From assembly GCF_002127325.2 (NCBI RefSeq), contig NC_035435.2, positions 12,593,893 through 12,657,892 on the forward strand: a stretch of DNA of 64,000 nucleotides. Reading direction: 5' to 3'. The notes below the pieces were generated by a model. The model had not been told where the DNA came from. It was given only the letters and a program-made list of their open reading frames with translations, and did not search any database. A program made the position numbers and the translations under genes. Shown piece by piece: positions 46,164-59,600 of this stretch. The DNA is from Helianthus annuus (lineage: Eukaryota; Streptophyta; Magnoliopsida; Asterales; Asteraceae). Every line of letters starts with the position of its first letter. Position 1 is the first letter of the stretch.

Positions 46164-49100
46164 TTACTGAAATAATTGAGGGTATTTCTCCTTCATCGTG
46201 GATTCTAACTCCCACGTATAATCAGGACCTCTGCGGCCCTCCCATCTGACCTTGACAATGGGTACATGCTTCCTCCGAAGCTTCTTTACCTGTCGATCTT
46301 CAATCGACACAGGTTTTTCCATAAATTTTAAGCTCTCGTCTATATGCACATCTGTGTGTGGTATGACTAGTGACTCGTCAGCTAGACATTTCTTCAGATT
46401 GCAGACGTGAAATACATTATGAATTCCATCGAGCTCGTCAGGTAGGTTCAACTTATAAGCCACTGATCCTACACATTCGATGATTTCGAATGGTCCTATA
46501 TACCTTGGGCTTAACTTACCTTTCTTGCCAAATCGCATCACCCCTTTCCAAAGCGATACTTTGAGCAAAACTTTATCGCCAATCTCAAACTTGAGAGGCT
46601 TTCGTCTTTCATCCGCATAGCTTTTCTGCCTGTCTCGAGCAGCTTTCAGGCGATTGCGAATTTGAACAATCTTATCTGTTGTTTCGAAGACTAAGTCAGG
46701 ACCTGATAATTGGGTATCCCCTACTTCTGCCCAGCAAATGGGCGTTCGGCACTTTCTACCATATAGTGCCTCAAAAGGCGCAGCCTTAATGCTAGTATGG
46801 TAGCTATTATTGTAGGAGAACTCGACCAATGGTAAATGCCTGTCCCAACTTCCTCCTAGATCAATCACACATGCTTGTAGCATGTCTTCCAGTGTCTGGA
46901 TAGTACGCTCACTCTGCCCATCCGTCTAAGGATGGTAAGCCGTACTGAAATTTAATTGAGTGCCCAGAGACTGTTGGAAAGTCTTCCAGAAATGTGATGT
47001 GTATCTAGTATCCCGATCTGAGATAATAGATACTGGTACGCCATGCAAGGCCACAATCTTATCCACGTACAGTTGGGCTAGCATGTCAGAGCTGAAGGTT
47101 TCTTTAATGGGCAGGAAATGTGCTGACTTAGTCAGTCTATCAACTATGACCCATATAGTATCATTTCCCTTCGGCGTCTTAGGCAATTTGGTGATAAAGT
47201 CCATCATCACCATTTCCCATTTCCACATGGGAATTTCAGGCTGTTGCAGAAAACCTGACGGCTTCTGATGTTCAGCTTTGACTTTAGCACACGTCAAGCA
47301 TTTAGCTACACAAGCAGCTATAGACTTTTTCAAGCCTATCCACCAATAATTCGCCTTTAAATCCTGGTACATCTTATCAGCTCCAAGATGGATGGAATAT
47401 TTAGAACTGTGGGCTTCCTTGAGGATAACATCTCGAAGTCCTCCATATACAGGAACCCATATTCGTCCATTTAATCTCAACATCCTGTCCTTGTCGTAGG
47501 ACAACTGTTCTTCAGTTACTCCTAATTTTTCCTCAGGATAGTTAGTTTCTAACACAGCTTCCTTCTGTGCAGCTAACAACCTTTCATTCAAACTGCTCTT
47601 AACTTCGATGCTCTTGGCATTGATCCTTATTGGTTTCACCCTTTCCTTCCTGCTCAAGGCATCTGCGACTACATTGGCCTTGCCTGGATGGTATCTTATT
47701 TCACAATCATAATCGTTTAAGGTTTCCATCCACCATCGCTGCCTCATGTTCAAATCCTTCTGATTGAACAGGTGTTGAAGGCTCTTGTGGTCAGAGTAGA
47801 TTACACATTTCGTCCCATACAGATAATGCCTCCAAAGCTTAAGTGCAAATACAACGGCACCCAATTCCAAGTCATGGGTGGTGTAATTCTTTTCGTGCAC
47901 CTTTAATTTTCGTGAAGCATAGGCTATGACCTTGCCTTTTTGCATTAACACACAACCCATTCCGGTGTGTGATGCATCACAATACACCACAAATTCTTCA
48001 ATGCCTTCAGGTAGTGTTAACACTGGAGCGTTACTCAGCTTCTGCTTCAATATATCGAATGACTCCTGCTGCTTAGGCCCCCAATTAAACTTAATGTTCT
48101 TTCGTGTTAATGAAGTTAAGGGTGCAGCAATTCTTGAGAAGTTCTCAATAAAACGCCTATAGTATCCAGCCAGACCTAGGAAGCTACGGATCTCTGAAGG
48201 TGTCTTTGGTTCCTGCCAGTTCATGATAGCTTCTATCTTTGCGGGATCCACTTGAATTCCACGCTTACTCACAACGTGCCCAAGGAACTGGACTTCGCGA
48301 AGCCAAAATTCACACTTTGAAAACTTGGCATAGAGCTTCTCTTGATGGAGTAGCTTAAGAATGCACCGAAGATGCCTCTCATGGTCAGCTTGGTTCTTTG
48401 AGTAGATGAGGATGTCGTCAATGAAGACGATGACAAATTTATCCAGATAAGGCTTACATACGCGATTCATGAGATCCATGAATGCGGCAGGTGCGTTAGT
48501 GAGCCCAAAAGGCATCACCAGGAACTCGTAGTGACCATAACGAGTCCTAAACGCGGTCTTATGTACATCCTCCTCTTTGACTTTCAATTGATGATAGCCT
48601 GACCTGAGATCTATCTTAGAGAAGTAGCTCGCTCCCTGTAGCTGGTCGAATAGATCATCGATTCTAGGCAAAGGATATCTGTTCTTGATAGTAACCTTGT
48701 TTAGCTCACGGTAATCAATGCATAGACGCATTGATCCATCCTTCTTCTTAACAAACAAAATTGGCGCTCCCCATGGAGATGAACTCGGTCTAATAAAACC
48801 TTTAGCCAGTAAATCATCTAGCTGTGTCCTTAATTCCTTCATCTCCGTTGGTGCTAATCTATATGGTGCTCTGGCTACTGGTGCAGCTCCGGGAATGATG
48901 TCAATCTTGAATTCCACCTGCTTGTCCGGTGGCAACCCAGGCAGTTCCTCTGGAAAAACCTCGGGATAGTCAGAAATGACCGGTATGTCCTCGATCCTGG
49001 GCTTCTTCTCGCCAATAGTTACTTGTGCCATATAAATGACACAACCCCTACTCGTGCATCCGGATGTCTTAAGCATGGCCAGTTGTTTTGACAATCCGTG

Positions 49101-50732
49101 TTGAGTATCTCCCTGAATAGTGAGTGGCTCACCAGATGGGGTCTTGATTACTACTTGCTTCTTGTTGCACATGATCTGGGCTTGGTTACTCGATAACCAA
49201 TCCATTCCTATTACTACATCAAAGCCTGCTAATTTGAATGGGAGGAGGGATAGAGGAAAAGATTGGTTCCTAATGGATATGACACATCCATCTAATACAG
49301 TCGAGACGGTTTCTAAAGTCCCATCTGCTAACTCTACCTCATAATTTACTTTCAAGGCTTTAATAGGCAATCTTAGCAATTCACAGAATTTATCATCTAC
49401 GAAAGATTTATCTGCTCCGGAATCAAACAATACTCTTGCGTAAACGTCATTAATGAGAAACGTACCAGTTATGACGTTATCGTTCTGGATGGCCTCCTGC
49501 ACATTCATCTGGAAGACCCTAGCGTTGGTCTTCTTCCCTTCCTCAGCCTTCTTTACTATCTTTGGGCAATTGGTCTTGATGTGCCCTTTCTCATTGCAAC
49601 TGTAACAAGTTGCATCCTTCAACTTTTTGCACTCAAGAGTTCGGTGCTCAGTGGACTTGCATATCCCACATGCCTTAGGTTGGGATTTCTGCTCATACCT
49701 GCACCTCCCGAAGTGGTGCTTCTTGCAAACCTTGCACTTGGGCCTATCGCCCGACTGTTGATCGTTCCTCCTGGCCTCAGACCCCTTCTTACTATCACGG
49801 TTCCCCTTATATTTCTTGCCTGAGCGACGTGAATTGTCATCTTCACGTTTCCTCTTTTCAGAGTCCGCATTTCTTAATGATCTCTGTCTCACTGCATCTT
49901 GAGTGAGGGACAGAGACAAATCGGTTACGGATCTAAACGTGATAGGTCGGGAGGCTTTCACGCTGGCCTTGATTTCTGGGGCCAAACCCCCAATGAAGCG
50001 CGCGATTCTCTTGGGTTCCGGGGTTACTAGGTAAGGAACCATTCTGGACAAAGTGTTGAAACTGGTGAGGTATGCCTGGCAGTCTAGGTTTTTCATAACC
50101 AGAGATAGGAAGTCAGATTCTATTCGTTCAACCTCATGCTGAGGGCAGTAGTTATCCTTGACCAGAGCAACAAATTGCTTCCATGACATTTTATACAAGG
50201 CAACCTTTCCAGAAGCCTGGATCAACGTCCCCCACCAAGCTAGAGCCTCACCCTTGAAAGACTGGGATGCAAACTTAACCATATCCCTTTCAGCGCAACC
50301 ACTGATGTCGACAACTGTCTCTATTTCATCAAGCCATGTCATACAGTCTACTGCTCCTTTTTCCCCAGTAAACTCCCGGGGTTTACAAGATACAAAATAT
50401 TTATACGTGCAACCCTTAGCACGCGGAGCATCGTCAAACACAGTCTTCTTGGGGTGAACACTGTTTTCATTTGAGGAAAGTCGGTCATCATCTTTCTTAG
50501 ATTTGGGTGGAATAGGTGGTGGTTTGTTGTGAGCCTCAGAATGATTCTTTGGTTTAGCATGTGGTGTAGGTAGGGTTCTACTACGGGTCTCACTGTACTC
50601 ACTGTACTGTCGTTCCAAGGCTTTCGCAACCGCATCATTCACAATCGCTTTCAGTTCAGCACCCGTTACTAAGAATTTAGCATCATCACGGTTTCCTACC
50701 GGATGGCTATTGACTTCCTCCGATCCAGCCAT
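46164..50732 (-). pseudogene. Gag-pol polyprotein of Tekay element F (single stop codon)
   Basis: The product is the whole replication polyprotein. It starts MAGSEEVN. The gag domain spans about residues 110-270 ([19 protein letters not shown]), followed by a basic stretch and zinc knuckles ([14 protein letters not shown], about residue 378). Protease ([11 protein letters not shown], about 435), reverse transcriptase ([22 protein letters not shown], about 740-785), RNase H ([13 protein letters not shown], about 935) and integrase ([35 protein letters not shown]) follow. A TAG at 46926-46928 interrupts integrase. The frame then continues to a C-terminal chromodomain ([19 protein letters not shown]) that in this lineage guides insertion to heterochromatin. 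Apart from that stop the frame is open throughout. Confidence 0.95.
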
Positions 50733-51550
50733 GTAGCTTCAATTGCTACATATAAATGATGGACAAGGTTTTTACTTAAAGGTTCTTACAGTATTTTATG
50801 TTTTATTAACCAAGGTTTTAAATTGCCATTTCAGGTTAATTTGTTAGAATCTTAGGATTTTATCATCATCCTACGATACTCTAATATTAGCACATAAGGC
50901 CTAGTCACAAGGACAGTTAAAATATTTAATAAACCCAAGATTTTATAGTATCTAGGTGTTTTAGGTTTGAATCATAGTTCATTACCATTTATTAACAGGG
51001 AGTCATAAGCCACCACTGTCCTTAGTCACGGAGGACATTTAATTATTGCCCATAGGCACTTCGCCTCGAAGAAGCGGTTAAATAATTAAGGGAATTTTAA
51101 AATTAACCCTTTAATAAGGATGGCCTGTGTGACTTTACTGATTCATAGTTTGCCTAAAAGGTTAACATACTAACAGATGTTAACAATAATTGGAATCTAT
51201 TATGTGGGTTATACCATCTTGGCCATGTTTGCAATAATGCTAAGGCTAGGTCTTACCCCTAAGATTCTCTTAATAATTAGCGCAGGATAGTCCTAAATTG
51301 AGATGTTAATTATGGATCTTAACCTAATTATGGAACTACCATTTTGGCCTTGTTTTATTAATCAAAAGGCTAGGTCTCTGTTCTCTTTAGATTTTACCAA
51401 TTTAATATAATAGCAGATCCTTTTTAAATTTTCATTTACCTTCATGTTTTATGTATATAATAAATAAAATGGAAACTTAACTAAAACATCTCATAAATTG
51501 TTTCAAACAAGTACAACATTTGCCCAAAACGGGACTTCTATGAAAATAAA
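50733..51550 (-). other. Noncoding spacer of F between the extra ORF and gag-pol
   Basis: AT-rich, with no credible gene. Short repeats of a CAAAAGGCTAGG(T/C) type occur near 51240 and 51365. A hairpin array lies at its upstream end on the element strand. Confidence 0.5.
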
Positions 51551-51655
51551 TGCCCACGCAGGGGCGGGGAAAGAAACAAACCCACGCAGGGGTTAACTAA
51601 CCAAACATGCTCACGCAGGAGCAGAGTACTGAAGCAAAAAGTCCACGCAGGGACT
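51551..51655 (-). ncRNA. Four tandem hairpins with a constant hexaloop in F
   Basis: On the plus strand the loops all read ACGCAG (CTGCGT on the element strand) and the stems differ but stay complementary: GCCC/GGGC (51552-51565), AACCC/GGGTT (51579-51594), TGCTC/GAGCA (51608-51623) and AGTCC/GGACT (51640-51655). Starts are 27, 29 and 32 bp apart. They lie after the extra 5' ORF and about 820 nt before the gag start. Changes on both sides of the stems suggest selection on RNA structure. Function is unknown. Confidence 0.65.
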
Positions 51656-51689
51656 GAATTATAACTAAATAACTAAATAAAATAACAAG

Positions 51690-52921
51690 GATCTTCAATA
51701 GTCCCTTCTTTTGGACTTTCCCTTGATCAGATCTGATTTTGAAGAATCCTCTGTTGTGTCTGCGCTCAGTCTGAATCTCCCGTTCACAACGGTCTAATCT
51801 CTCAAGGACTTCCTGCTGGCGCTCTGGTGGAATTAGCTGTGGCTGCGGCGGCTGGTACACCGGTGGAGGAGGCGGCGGATGCTGGTACCCAAAAGTCGGG
51901 TAACCAGTAGTCCATAGGCCACCATAAGGCCCCTCTGGGTGACTAGCGTTGTAATCCCATGCTTCCTGATATGGATCCACACTAGGTAGTTGTAGTTGTA
52001 GTGGGTATGCGCCGGCTACTCAAAGGGATTATACGCCGCTGAACCGGCGTATGCAGGGATTGGGTTATCGAAACCCAACGGTGGTGCCGCAGGTACTGAG
52101 TTGATTTCTGGAATGGGACTGGATGGACCTCCCATCTGTGGGACTTCCTCTTCCTCCTGGAGTGGCGGATAATGACTACCACTTGAGGGCTGGGGAGTGC
52201 TGATTTGGACTCCTCCTCGCACGGACATCCGTGCGTTCGACCTTCTCCGCCTCGGTGGCTCCGGAGGCGGCTGCTGTTCCACTGGTGGTGGTGGTGGCGG
52301 AGTGACTGCCACGAATCGTTGATCCTCAGAAGGATCTTGCTGCTACTGTTGTTGCTGTTGCTGATACGAGGACGAGTGCTCAGAGGGCGTGAAGTACCAG
52401 TCCCACTGCTTGAACCTCTCCTGATAACTATCCGGACTGCGGTACGGTGATCCGTGGAAAGATGACCCATTCGAGATTTCGATGGGGTGGTTCGGCGTTC
52501 CTGTAGCAGGCTCCATTGGGTCAGTATCCTCGTCCATGTCATTTTCCCCAGAGAAGTGGTCTTCCGGTCCGAGTGGGTTAAAACCCATGGGTTCTGGAAG
52601 CATGCTGGCCGGGTTGAATCGGCTTTGGAAAACTGGGGTTGGGTCACCAAAGGAGTGGTGAGAGTTGGATCTCTGCAAAGGTATAAAAGAGGGTGGTTGT
52701 TCCTTGGGCTCGTTTTCCGATTGGGGCCCAAAGAAGTGCTGGTAAGAAGGTGAAGAGCTGAGGGAAACTGACCGCCTCCCGGGTTCAACATAGAGCCTCC
52801 ACGGCTCCTGTGGACTAGTGCTCATGGTGATGGACGGGGTATGCCGGTGCGAAGGCCCGGCTTCGTGGTCGTGACCCGTGACTGGTCCTTTGCCTCGACC
52901 GCGAAGAAATCTTGGTGGCAT
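51690..52921 (-). pseudogene. Extra 5' ORF (ORF0) of Tekay element F (broken)
   Basis: The first ATG after the primer site (52921) starts MPPRFLRGRGKGPVTG. The protein is low in complexity: Ser-rich (RRSVSLSSSPSYQHFFGPQ), then a Gln run ended by a TAG at 52343-52345. It continues as Pro-rich and Arg-rich segments (PPEPPRRRRSNARMSVRGG) to a stop near 52016, then after a frame change as YQHPPPPPPVYQPPQPQ and a charged helix (EVLERLDRCEREIQTERRHNR). The exact C-terminus is unclear. The RG-rich start and charged helix suggest RNA binding, but that is a guess. A TATGCAG six bases before the ATG could be a splice acceptor. Confidence 0.6.
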
Positions 52922-53098
52922 GTTGACCTGCATACAAGTTTCAGAAAACAACAACAACATATATAAAATAAACCCAAAATAAAATAAAACGAAACAGAGA
53001 TTGTCCTATGTTCTTTGTCTAGACTTGGAACTCGAAGAATGTGCAATTTGTGCACTGAGATTAAACACAAAAGGATAGTGTTTAATTCACTTAGTGTT

Positions 53099-53111
53099 GG
53101 CTCTGATACCA
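53099..53111 (-). other. Primer binding site of F (initiator tRNA-Met)
   Basis: On the element strand TGGTATCAGAGCC follows the 5' LTR after three bases. Confidence 0.95.
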
Positions 53112-53114
53112 ACC

Positions 53115-56100
53115 TGTCACACCCCTAATTTCCACGTGTCACCGGTGGGCCCGGTGGGGGAGTATCGTGACGTAGTTGATATCATCATGGTCAAACAACA
53201 CAAATTATAATGCACAGCGGAAGCAATAAAAATAGATTTACTTCAACCAACAAATGTAATATCAAAGTATCACAAGTAGTCGAAATAGATCCACAGGTGG
53301 ATCGAAATAAAAAGGAGAAAATTGTTCAACAGATAACTGCATCCCAAAGTTTGCGAGACTCTATGATGCTAAGGAGAAACCAGCCTATTCCGTGTAGATC
53401 CTGCACTTAATCTTTTTGGGGAAAATACGTCAGTTTGCACTGGTAAATACAATTTAACCGACTCATTTTGAAAAGGTTTAAAAATTGATTTGAATGCACA
53501 AGGCACAAAACATTTTATAACTTGGGAATAATTAATCAAAGTTAAACTTGTAAAAGAATTACATGTTCGTTATGTGTTCGGTCGCCCGGGTCGTGCCGGG
53601 TTTAAGGTTAATTGACACACCACTCAGTATAAATCCGCGGCGGGAAGCCAACGTTTATACCTTAATAAATATGGACACATTACCGGGTGTACGCCTACAC
53701 CCGGGTGTCAAGGTCGTGGCCATTTCTTAAAATGATGCCAAGGATATCCGGGACATGGTCATTAAGCTCCCAAAGGCGTAAAACAAACAAAACCAGTTTT
53801 CAAACTGGTCACATTGATAATACCCAACTACTAATGAGTTAGGGTCAATTGCCCGACCAAGCGGTATTTTATATACCGTACCCCCAAGCCCATATAACGG
53901 AAAATAAGTTAAAAGTATTTACCTGAGCAAGTATAAACCACAAAAGCAAAATGCAAGTGTCTTTTACTGGGCTCCTATTCTGGAACGAAGGTTTATAATA
54001 ACTTATTAGAATCCTAACGGGTCTTTTAACATAGCCTACCGGTTAGTTTCGAAGGATAAACATGGTTTAATCGCGAGGAAAGCGAAAACCGAAAAGGAAT
54101 GTGACTTAGACCCGACAAGTTTGGAGACTTGTATAATATGGGTAAACTAAATACATTCTGAATTTTGAGACTAAGATGATACGGTTTGACCCGCTTCGGC
54201 TAATGTGCATAAACTAGTCACATATGCCGATCCGAACGCGAAAGTGTGTAACGGGTAACCATATAAATCATATACAAGTTTCCTGAGATTATATGCACCA
54301 AATATGTTGTAATATCAGTAAGATAAGTCCTATTATGCCCCAAATGATTTTGAACTCCAATTACGCCCCATAAGGGCATTTTGGTAATTTTACATAAGCT
54401 TAAAAGGTTAAAACCGGAGATCTGAGTTCTCAACTTTAGTTTACTGTTATAATATGAAATTTCACAAAATATATCAGTAGGTATTAGACCTTATGTATAA
54501 AAACTAGTTTTGACATATACTATGTCGTAAAAATGCCTAAAAAAGGCGATTTGGAGCCATTTCCGGGTTTTAAAAGAAAAGCTGATATTTTTATAATTCC
54601 AGAAGGCTCAAAATAATATATTTAACATAACAAATCAGTAGAAAAAGGTTTGGGGTCAAAAGGTTTTGAAAAACTCATTTTATGGTCTAAAAGGGCAAAA
54701 CCGACATAAGCCGAGTTAAGCTTAAAACCTTATGTTATGCTCAGCCTAAAAATAAATAAAAATCTTTAAAATTCCCAAAATATTATTATATAACAGTGGG
54801 TATAAGGTTTTGATATAAAATTTGAGTCTAGATAAGTTACATGCTAATTACGCTAACTATTTACTAAGAAAGCTTATATTTGCGCTAATGAGCATAACTC
54901 CTAACCTAGTCCTCAAATTGATGTCAAATTTTGGGGACAAGTCTATAATTCAGTAACTAAGATGTCTACCCTTTTTATTCTCAAAAATCATGATTTATGG
55001 ACATTTGGGCATAATGGTCAACATATGGGCATTTAACGGAAACATGCATACGATCAAGATATCTAATGAACCAAGTTGTATAATCACAGGAGGATATACT
55101 AACATGTTATTAGGTCCAAAAGAAGCTCTAAGGCAATCTTAATCTAGACTAAAACGGGTCAGAACTGAAAGTCAAAGCGAAAGTCAAACTATGCGACTTT
55201 CGGTTCCAAACCGGGTCTAAGCAGAAAATTGTCGAGTGGAACATGTTGGAACATGTTCTTACATTACTTACCAAGTGACATTAATGTTAAAACAGGTTGC
55301 ATGCGTCCTACATTGCTAATTATAAGTTAATTTGAAGTTAAGCGTTCTGTTGACTTTTTATAGTTAGCTTTGACTCGACATTTGACATGCTTAGAGTGGG
55401 AATCTGGAAATACCCTTTTAAGGGTTTGTTACCCACCTAATTACCTACTTAAAGGTATGTTTAATTCGTGATTTGATAGAGCACAATTTAATTAATCACG
55501 AAGTCAAACCTTAATTAAGACGGTTTGACTTTTACTTAATTAACTAAGCTAAAGTGGATTAAGGGAGGTTAAGGGTACTTACAAGAGTCCTAAGAAGGAT
55601 TTGGGACCTTAAGAAAAATGGTTGCTGTCCAGGAAAGCTCCAGAGAATTCTTGAACCCAAGTCCAAAGTGAGCAAAGGAAATGGGCACACCTCATGCCCT
55701 TATATAGTGAACTTAGATGGTCCAAGATTATGACAAGCAAGCCTACAATGGTTGGGGGATCACCCCAGGTGTCCCTAGAGGGCTAAATACTGCCTAGCAA
55801 GCCCCTGAATTCAGAAACCATCGTTTTAAGTCGGTGCAACGGGCTGGACAGGCAGCTGTCCAAAAACTGCTGCCAGCGACGGTTTTACGGACCGTAAGCT
55901 TAAGGCCTTGCGGTCCGTAAGAACCTCTTGCGGACCGTAAGCTAAAATGGCTACGGTCCGTAACCGACCCTTGCTGAAAACGCCCAGGTACCCTCCTTAC
56001 GGACCGTAAGCTTGGGGCCTTGCGGTCCGTAAGAGGTGGTCAGAGGACAAAAATTTTAAAACTTTTAAGTCTTGACCATGCAACTTTCAAAGGTCGAAAC

Positions 56101-56608
56101 ATCAGACTTTTACTGCAATGTAGGGTCCACAATTGTCAGGTTTTGCATGCTTGCATGAATATTGATACCTTGGAACCTTATGGCAACTTTAATTTGACGG
56201 AAACATCAAGAATAAGTCCTTGGATTCTCATGTTAGTTGGCCAAGGTAATTAACTATTTTGACTCATTCTTATAAGACTTTTATTTAGCATTATTAGTAG
56301 TAGCATTCCTGCCAAATCTCGAGTTCACATAAAAGATGGAACTTTATTTATTTGGAAACGACCGGTTATCATATAGGATGATTTTCAAAAGATTTAAGGA
56401 TCTTGGGATTTATAAAAATTTGGGTCGCTCAGAGGTGATTTAATAACATGTCGCCCTTGGGTCGTTCAGAGGTATTTTAAATAACATGACGCCCCTTTTA
56501 AAAGAAATCCTACCTAATCATCTTTTATTTAATCCGGTTTTTCTGACACGTCTGTCTCTCATGACACGTGTCCTTATTTTATTGGACAGGAATTTTCGAG
56601 GTGTTACA
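53115..56608 (-). repeat. 5' LTR of element F
   Basis: A 3494-bp copy of 42627-46127 with about 25 substitutions by eye, an 8-bp deletion near 54039 and a 1-bp insertion near 56119. The palindrome cluster is at 55885-56033. Confidence 0.95.
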
Positions 56609-59600
56609 TGACTTGGGAGTGAGTATCAACCTTATGCCATATAAGGTTTTTACTAAGCTGGATCTGGGTGAGCCGTCACCCACTAGAATGAGCATTCGGT
56701 TGGCAGACCGCTCAATAAAGTATCCGCGTGGATTTGTTTAAAACATGCTTGTAAAAATCGATAAATTTGTTTTCCCCGTGGATTTTGTTATTCTTGACTT
56801 GGACGAAGATTCAAGAGTGCCTTTAATACTTGGACGCCCGTTCCTCAATACAGCGAGGACGATTGTTGATGTGGCAGCTGGCCAAATCACGCTCCGAGTA
56901 AATGACGAGCACGTGACATTTGATATTAAAAGATCAATGCAGCATCCGCAAAGTCACGATGACATGCTTTACTATGTCGACATTGTCGATGCATGTGTGT
57001 GCTCTCATTTTCAAGGAACTATTGACGAGATTGATTCGGACACACGTCTGTCGTGTGGGGACCTGATTGGCATTACGCAGGAGGGCCACGATTTCGAGCA
57101 GCCAGTCTATCAGATTGGTGACAATGGTTCTCAGAATCCGGAGAGGTTTCTAGAAATTGGCCATGTAAAAGAAGAGAAAGCAAAACCTTCGGTTGAAGAT
57201 CCGACGCCTTTGGAGTTGAGAGAACTCCCACCACATCTCGAGTATGCATTTCTAGACGAGGAGCGTTGCTTACCGGTCATAATTTCGGCAGCATTGGATA
57301 AGGATGAGAAAAATCAGCTTCTCGAGGTTCTGAGACTTCATAAGAGAGCCATTGCGTGGAAAATCATGGATATCAAGGGCATCAATCCTTCTTTTTGTAC
57401 TCACAAGATTCTGATGAAAGACTAGTACAAACCCTCTGCACAGTATCAGAGGCGTTTAAATTCGAATATGCAAGACGTGGTGAAGAAAGAAGTGATTAAG
57501 TTGTTGGATGCCGGGATGATTTATCCTATTTCTGACTCTGTGTGGGTAAGTCCAGTGCAGGTTGTACCTAAGAAAGGTGGTATGACTGTAGTTTCAAATG
57601 ATAGGAATGAGCTAATTCCTACCCGTATAGTCACTGGGTGGCGAGTTTGCATTGATTACCGCAAACTCAATGATGCTACTCGTAAGGATCACTTCCCGCT
57701 TCCATTCATCGACTAGATGTTGGAACGTCTGTCGGGGAAGTTGTATTACTGTTTCTTGGACGGGTTCTCAGGGTACTTCCAAATTCCTATTGCTCCTGAG
57801 GATCAGGAGAAGACTACCTTTACCTGCCCCTTCGGCACATTCGCCTACCGGCGGATGCCTTTTGGCTGTGTAATGCACCGGCGACTTTCCAGAGTTGCAT
57901 GGTTGCAATTTTTCATGATATGATCGAGGATTCTATGGAGGTTTTCATGGATGACTTTTCGGTATTTGGGGACTCCTTCGATCATTGTTTGGAAAATTTG
58001 AAAAAGATGCTAAAGAGGTGCGAAGAGACGAATCTGGTCGTGAACTGGGAAAAGTGCCACTTCATGGTGAAGGAGGGCATAGTTCTGGGACATAAGATTT
58101 CTCATGCTGGTATGGAGGTCGACCCAGCTAAAGTTGACATTATTTCACGACTTCCGCCTCCCACCTCTGTGAGAGCGATACGGAGCTTTCTTGGTCATGC
58201 GGGGTTCTACAGGCGATTCATCAAGGATTTTTCAAAGATCTCTAGGCCCATGACCCGTTTGTTGGAGAAAGACGCTCCGTTCATATTTGGAGATGATTGC
58301 TTGAGAGCCTTTGACCTTCTCAAGCAAAAGTTGATTGAGGCCCCTATTTTAGTTGCACCAGACTGGAGTCTGCCATTTGAAATTATGTGCGACGCGAGTG
58401 ATTACGCTATAGGGGCCGTTCATGGACAAAAGAGAGAAAAGCACTTTCACCCGATCTATTATGCGAGCAAGACTCTTCACGACACTCAGGAGCATTACAC
58501 CACGACTGAAAAAGAGCTCTTGGCGGTTGTTTTCGTATTTGACAAATTTAGATCGTATTTGGTGCTTTCGAAAACCATTATGTATACTGATCACGCAGCC
58601 ATCAGATATCTCTTCAGTAAACAAGACGCCAAACCGTGTCTAATCAGGTTAATCTTGTTGCTGCATGAGTTCGATATTGAAATTCAAGATAAAAAGGGTG
58701 CGTTGAATGTAGTGGCTGACCATCTATCTCGGTTAGAGCTTGGAGACATCAAGGACACGCGTTGGGATTCCATAAATGACAACTTACCACACGAGTCTTT
58801 GATGAGTGTTGAGCTATGTGATGAGTCGCCATGGTTCGCCGACTTTGCGAACTACCTTGCTTGCGGGATTCTGATTAAAGGGTTGACTCACCAGCAAAAG
58901 AGGAAATTCTTTTCGGATGTCAAGCACTACATTTGGGATGACCCTTACTTGTTTTGGGTTGGTGCTGATCAGGTGATCAGAAGGTGTGTTTCAGGGAAGG
59001 AGGCGGCGGATATTCTGCGCCATTGTCACGAGGGACCTACCGGCGGCCACCATGGAGCCAACTTCACCGCCAAGAAGGTGTTGGATTCCGGGTTTTATTG
59101 GCCTACTATATTTCGTGATGCGCAGAGTTGGGTTAGAGCGTGCAATGCCTGCCAGAGGGCAGCAAACATATCCGCACGTGATGAAATGCCTCAGAACTGG
59201 ATTCAAGTTTGTGAAGTCTTTGATATCTGGGGGATAGACTTCATGGGACCATTTCCCCCCTCACGAGGTAATAAGTACATCCTGGTCGCAGTTAACTATG
59301 TATCAAAGTGGGCGGAGGCACAGGCCTTACCCACCAATGACGCCAGGGTGGTCGTGAGATTCTTGAAAAGCTTGTTTGCCCGGTTTAGCGCTCCGAAAGC
59401 GCTTATCAGTGACAGAGGGACGCATTTTTGCAATACTCAGCTCGAGAGAGCTTTGTCCCATTACGGTGTGCATCACCGTTTATCCACGCCCTATCATCCA
59501 CAGACAAGCGGGCAGGTGGAAGTCACGAACCAGGGGCTGAAGAAAATCCTTAAGCGGTCGGTAGGTGCAAACCGCAAGGATTGGTGGGATAAGCTTGACG

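Larger units (their letters stand above)
42627..56608 (-). mobile_element. Element F: Tekay-type chromovirus (Ty3/gypsy), minus strand
   Basis: LTRs at 42627-46127 (3' on the element strand) and 53115-56608 (5') share about 99.3% identity by eye, with one 8-bp and one 1-bp indel accounting for the 7-bp length difference. The 5-bp TSD is TGACT (42622-42626, 56609-56613). A tRNA-iMet primer site and polypurine tract are in place. It encodes an extra 5' ORF and a single gag-pol polyprotein ending in a chromodomain. Length is 13,982 bp, one of the youngest insertions here. Confidence 0.96.

Noticed and set aside
47926..50457. Plus-strand reading frames opposite F gag-pol
   Set aside because: They are complements of a highly conserved polyprotein on the minus strand and show no independent domain.
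51597..51690. C-terminal hydrophobic end of the last F ORF0 frame as a membrane anchor
   Set aside because: The hydrophobic residues appear only after a likely frame change and read into the hairpin array. They are probably not part of the native protein.
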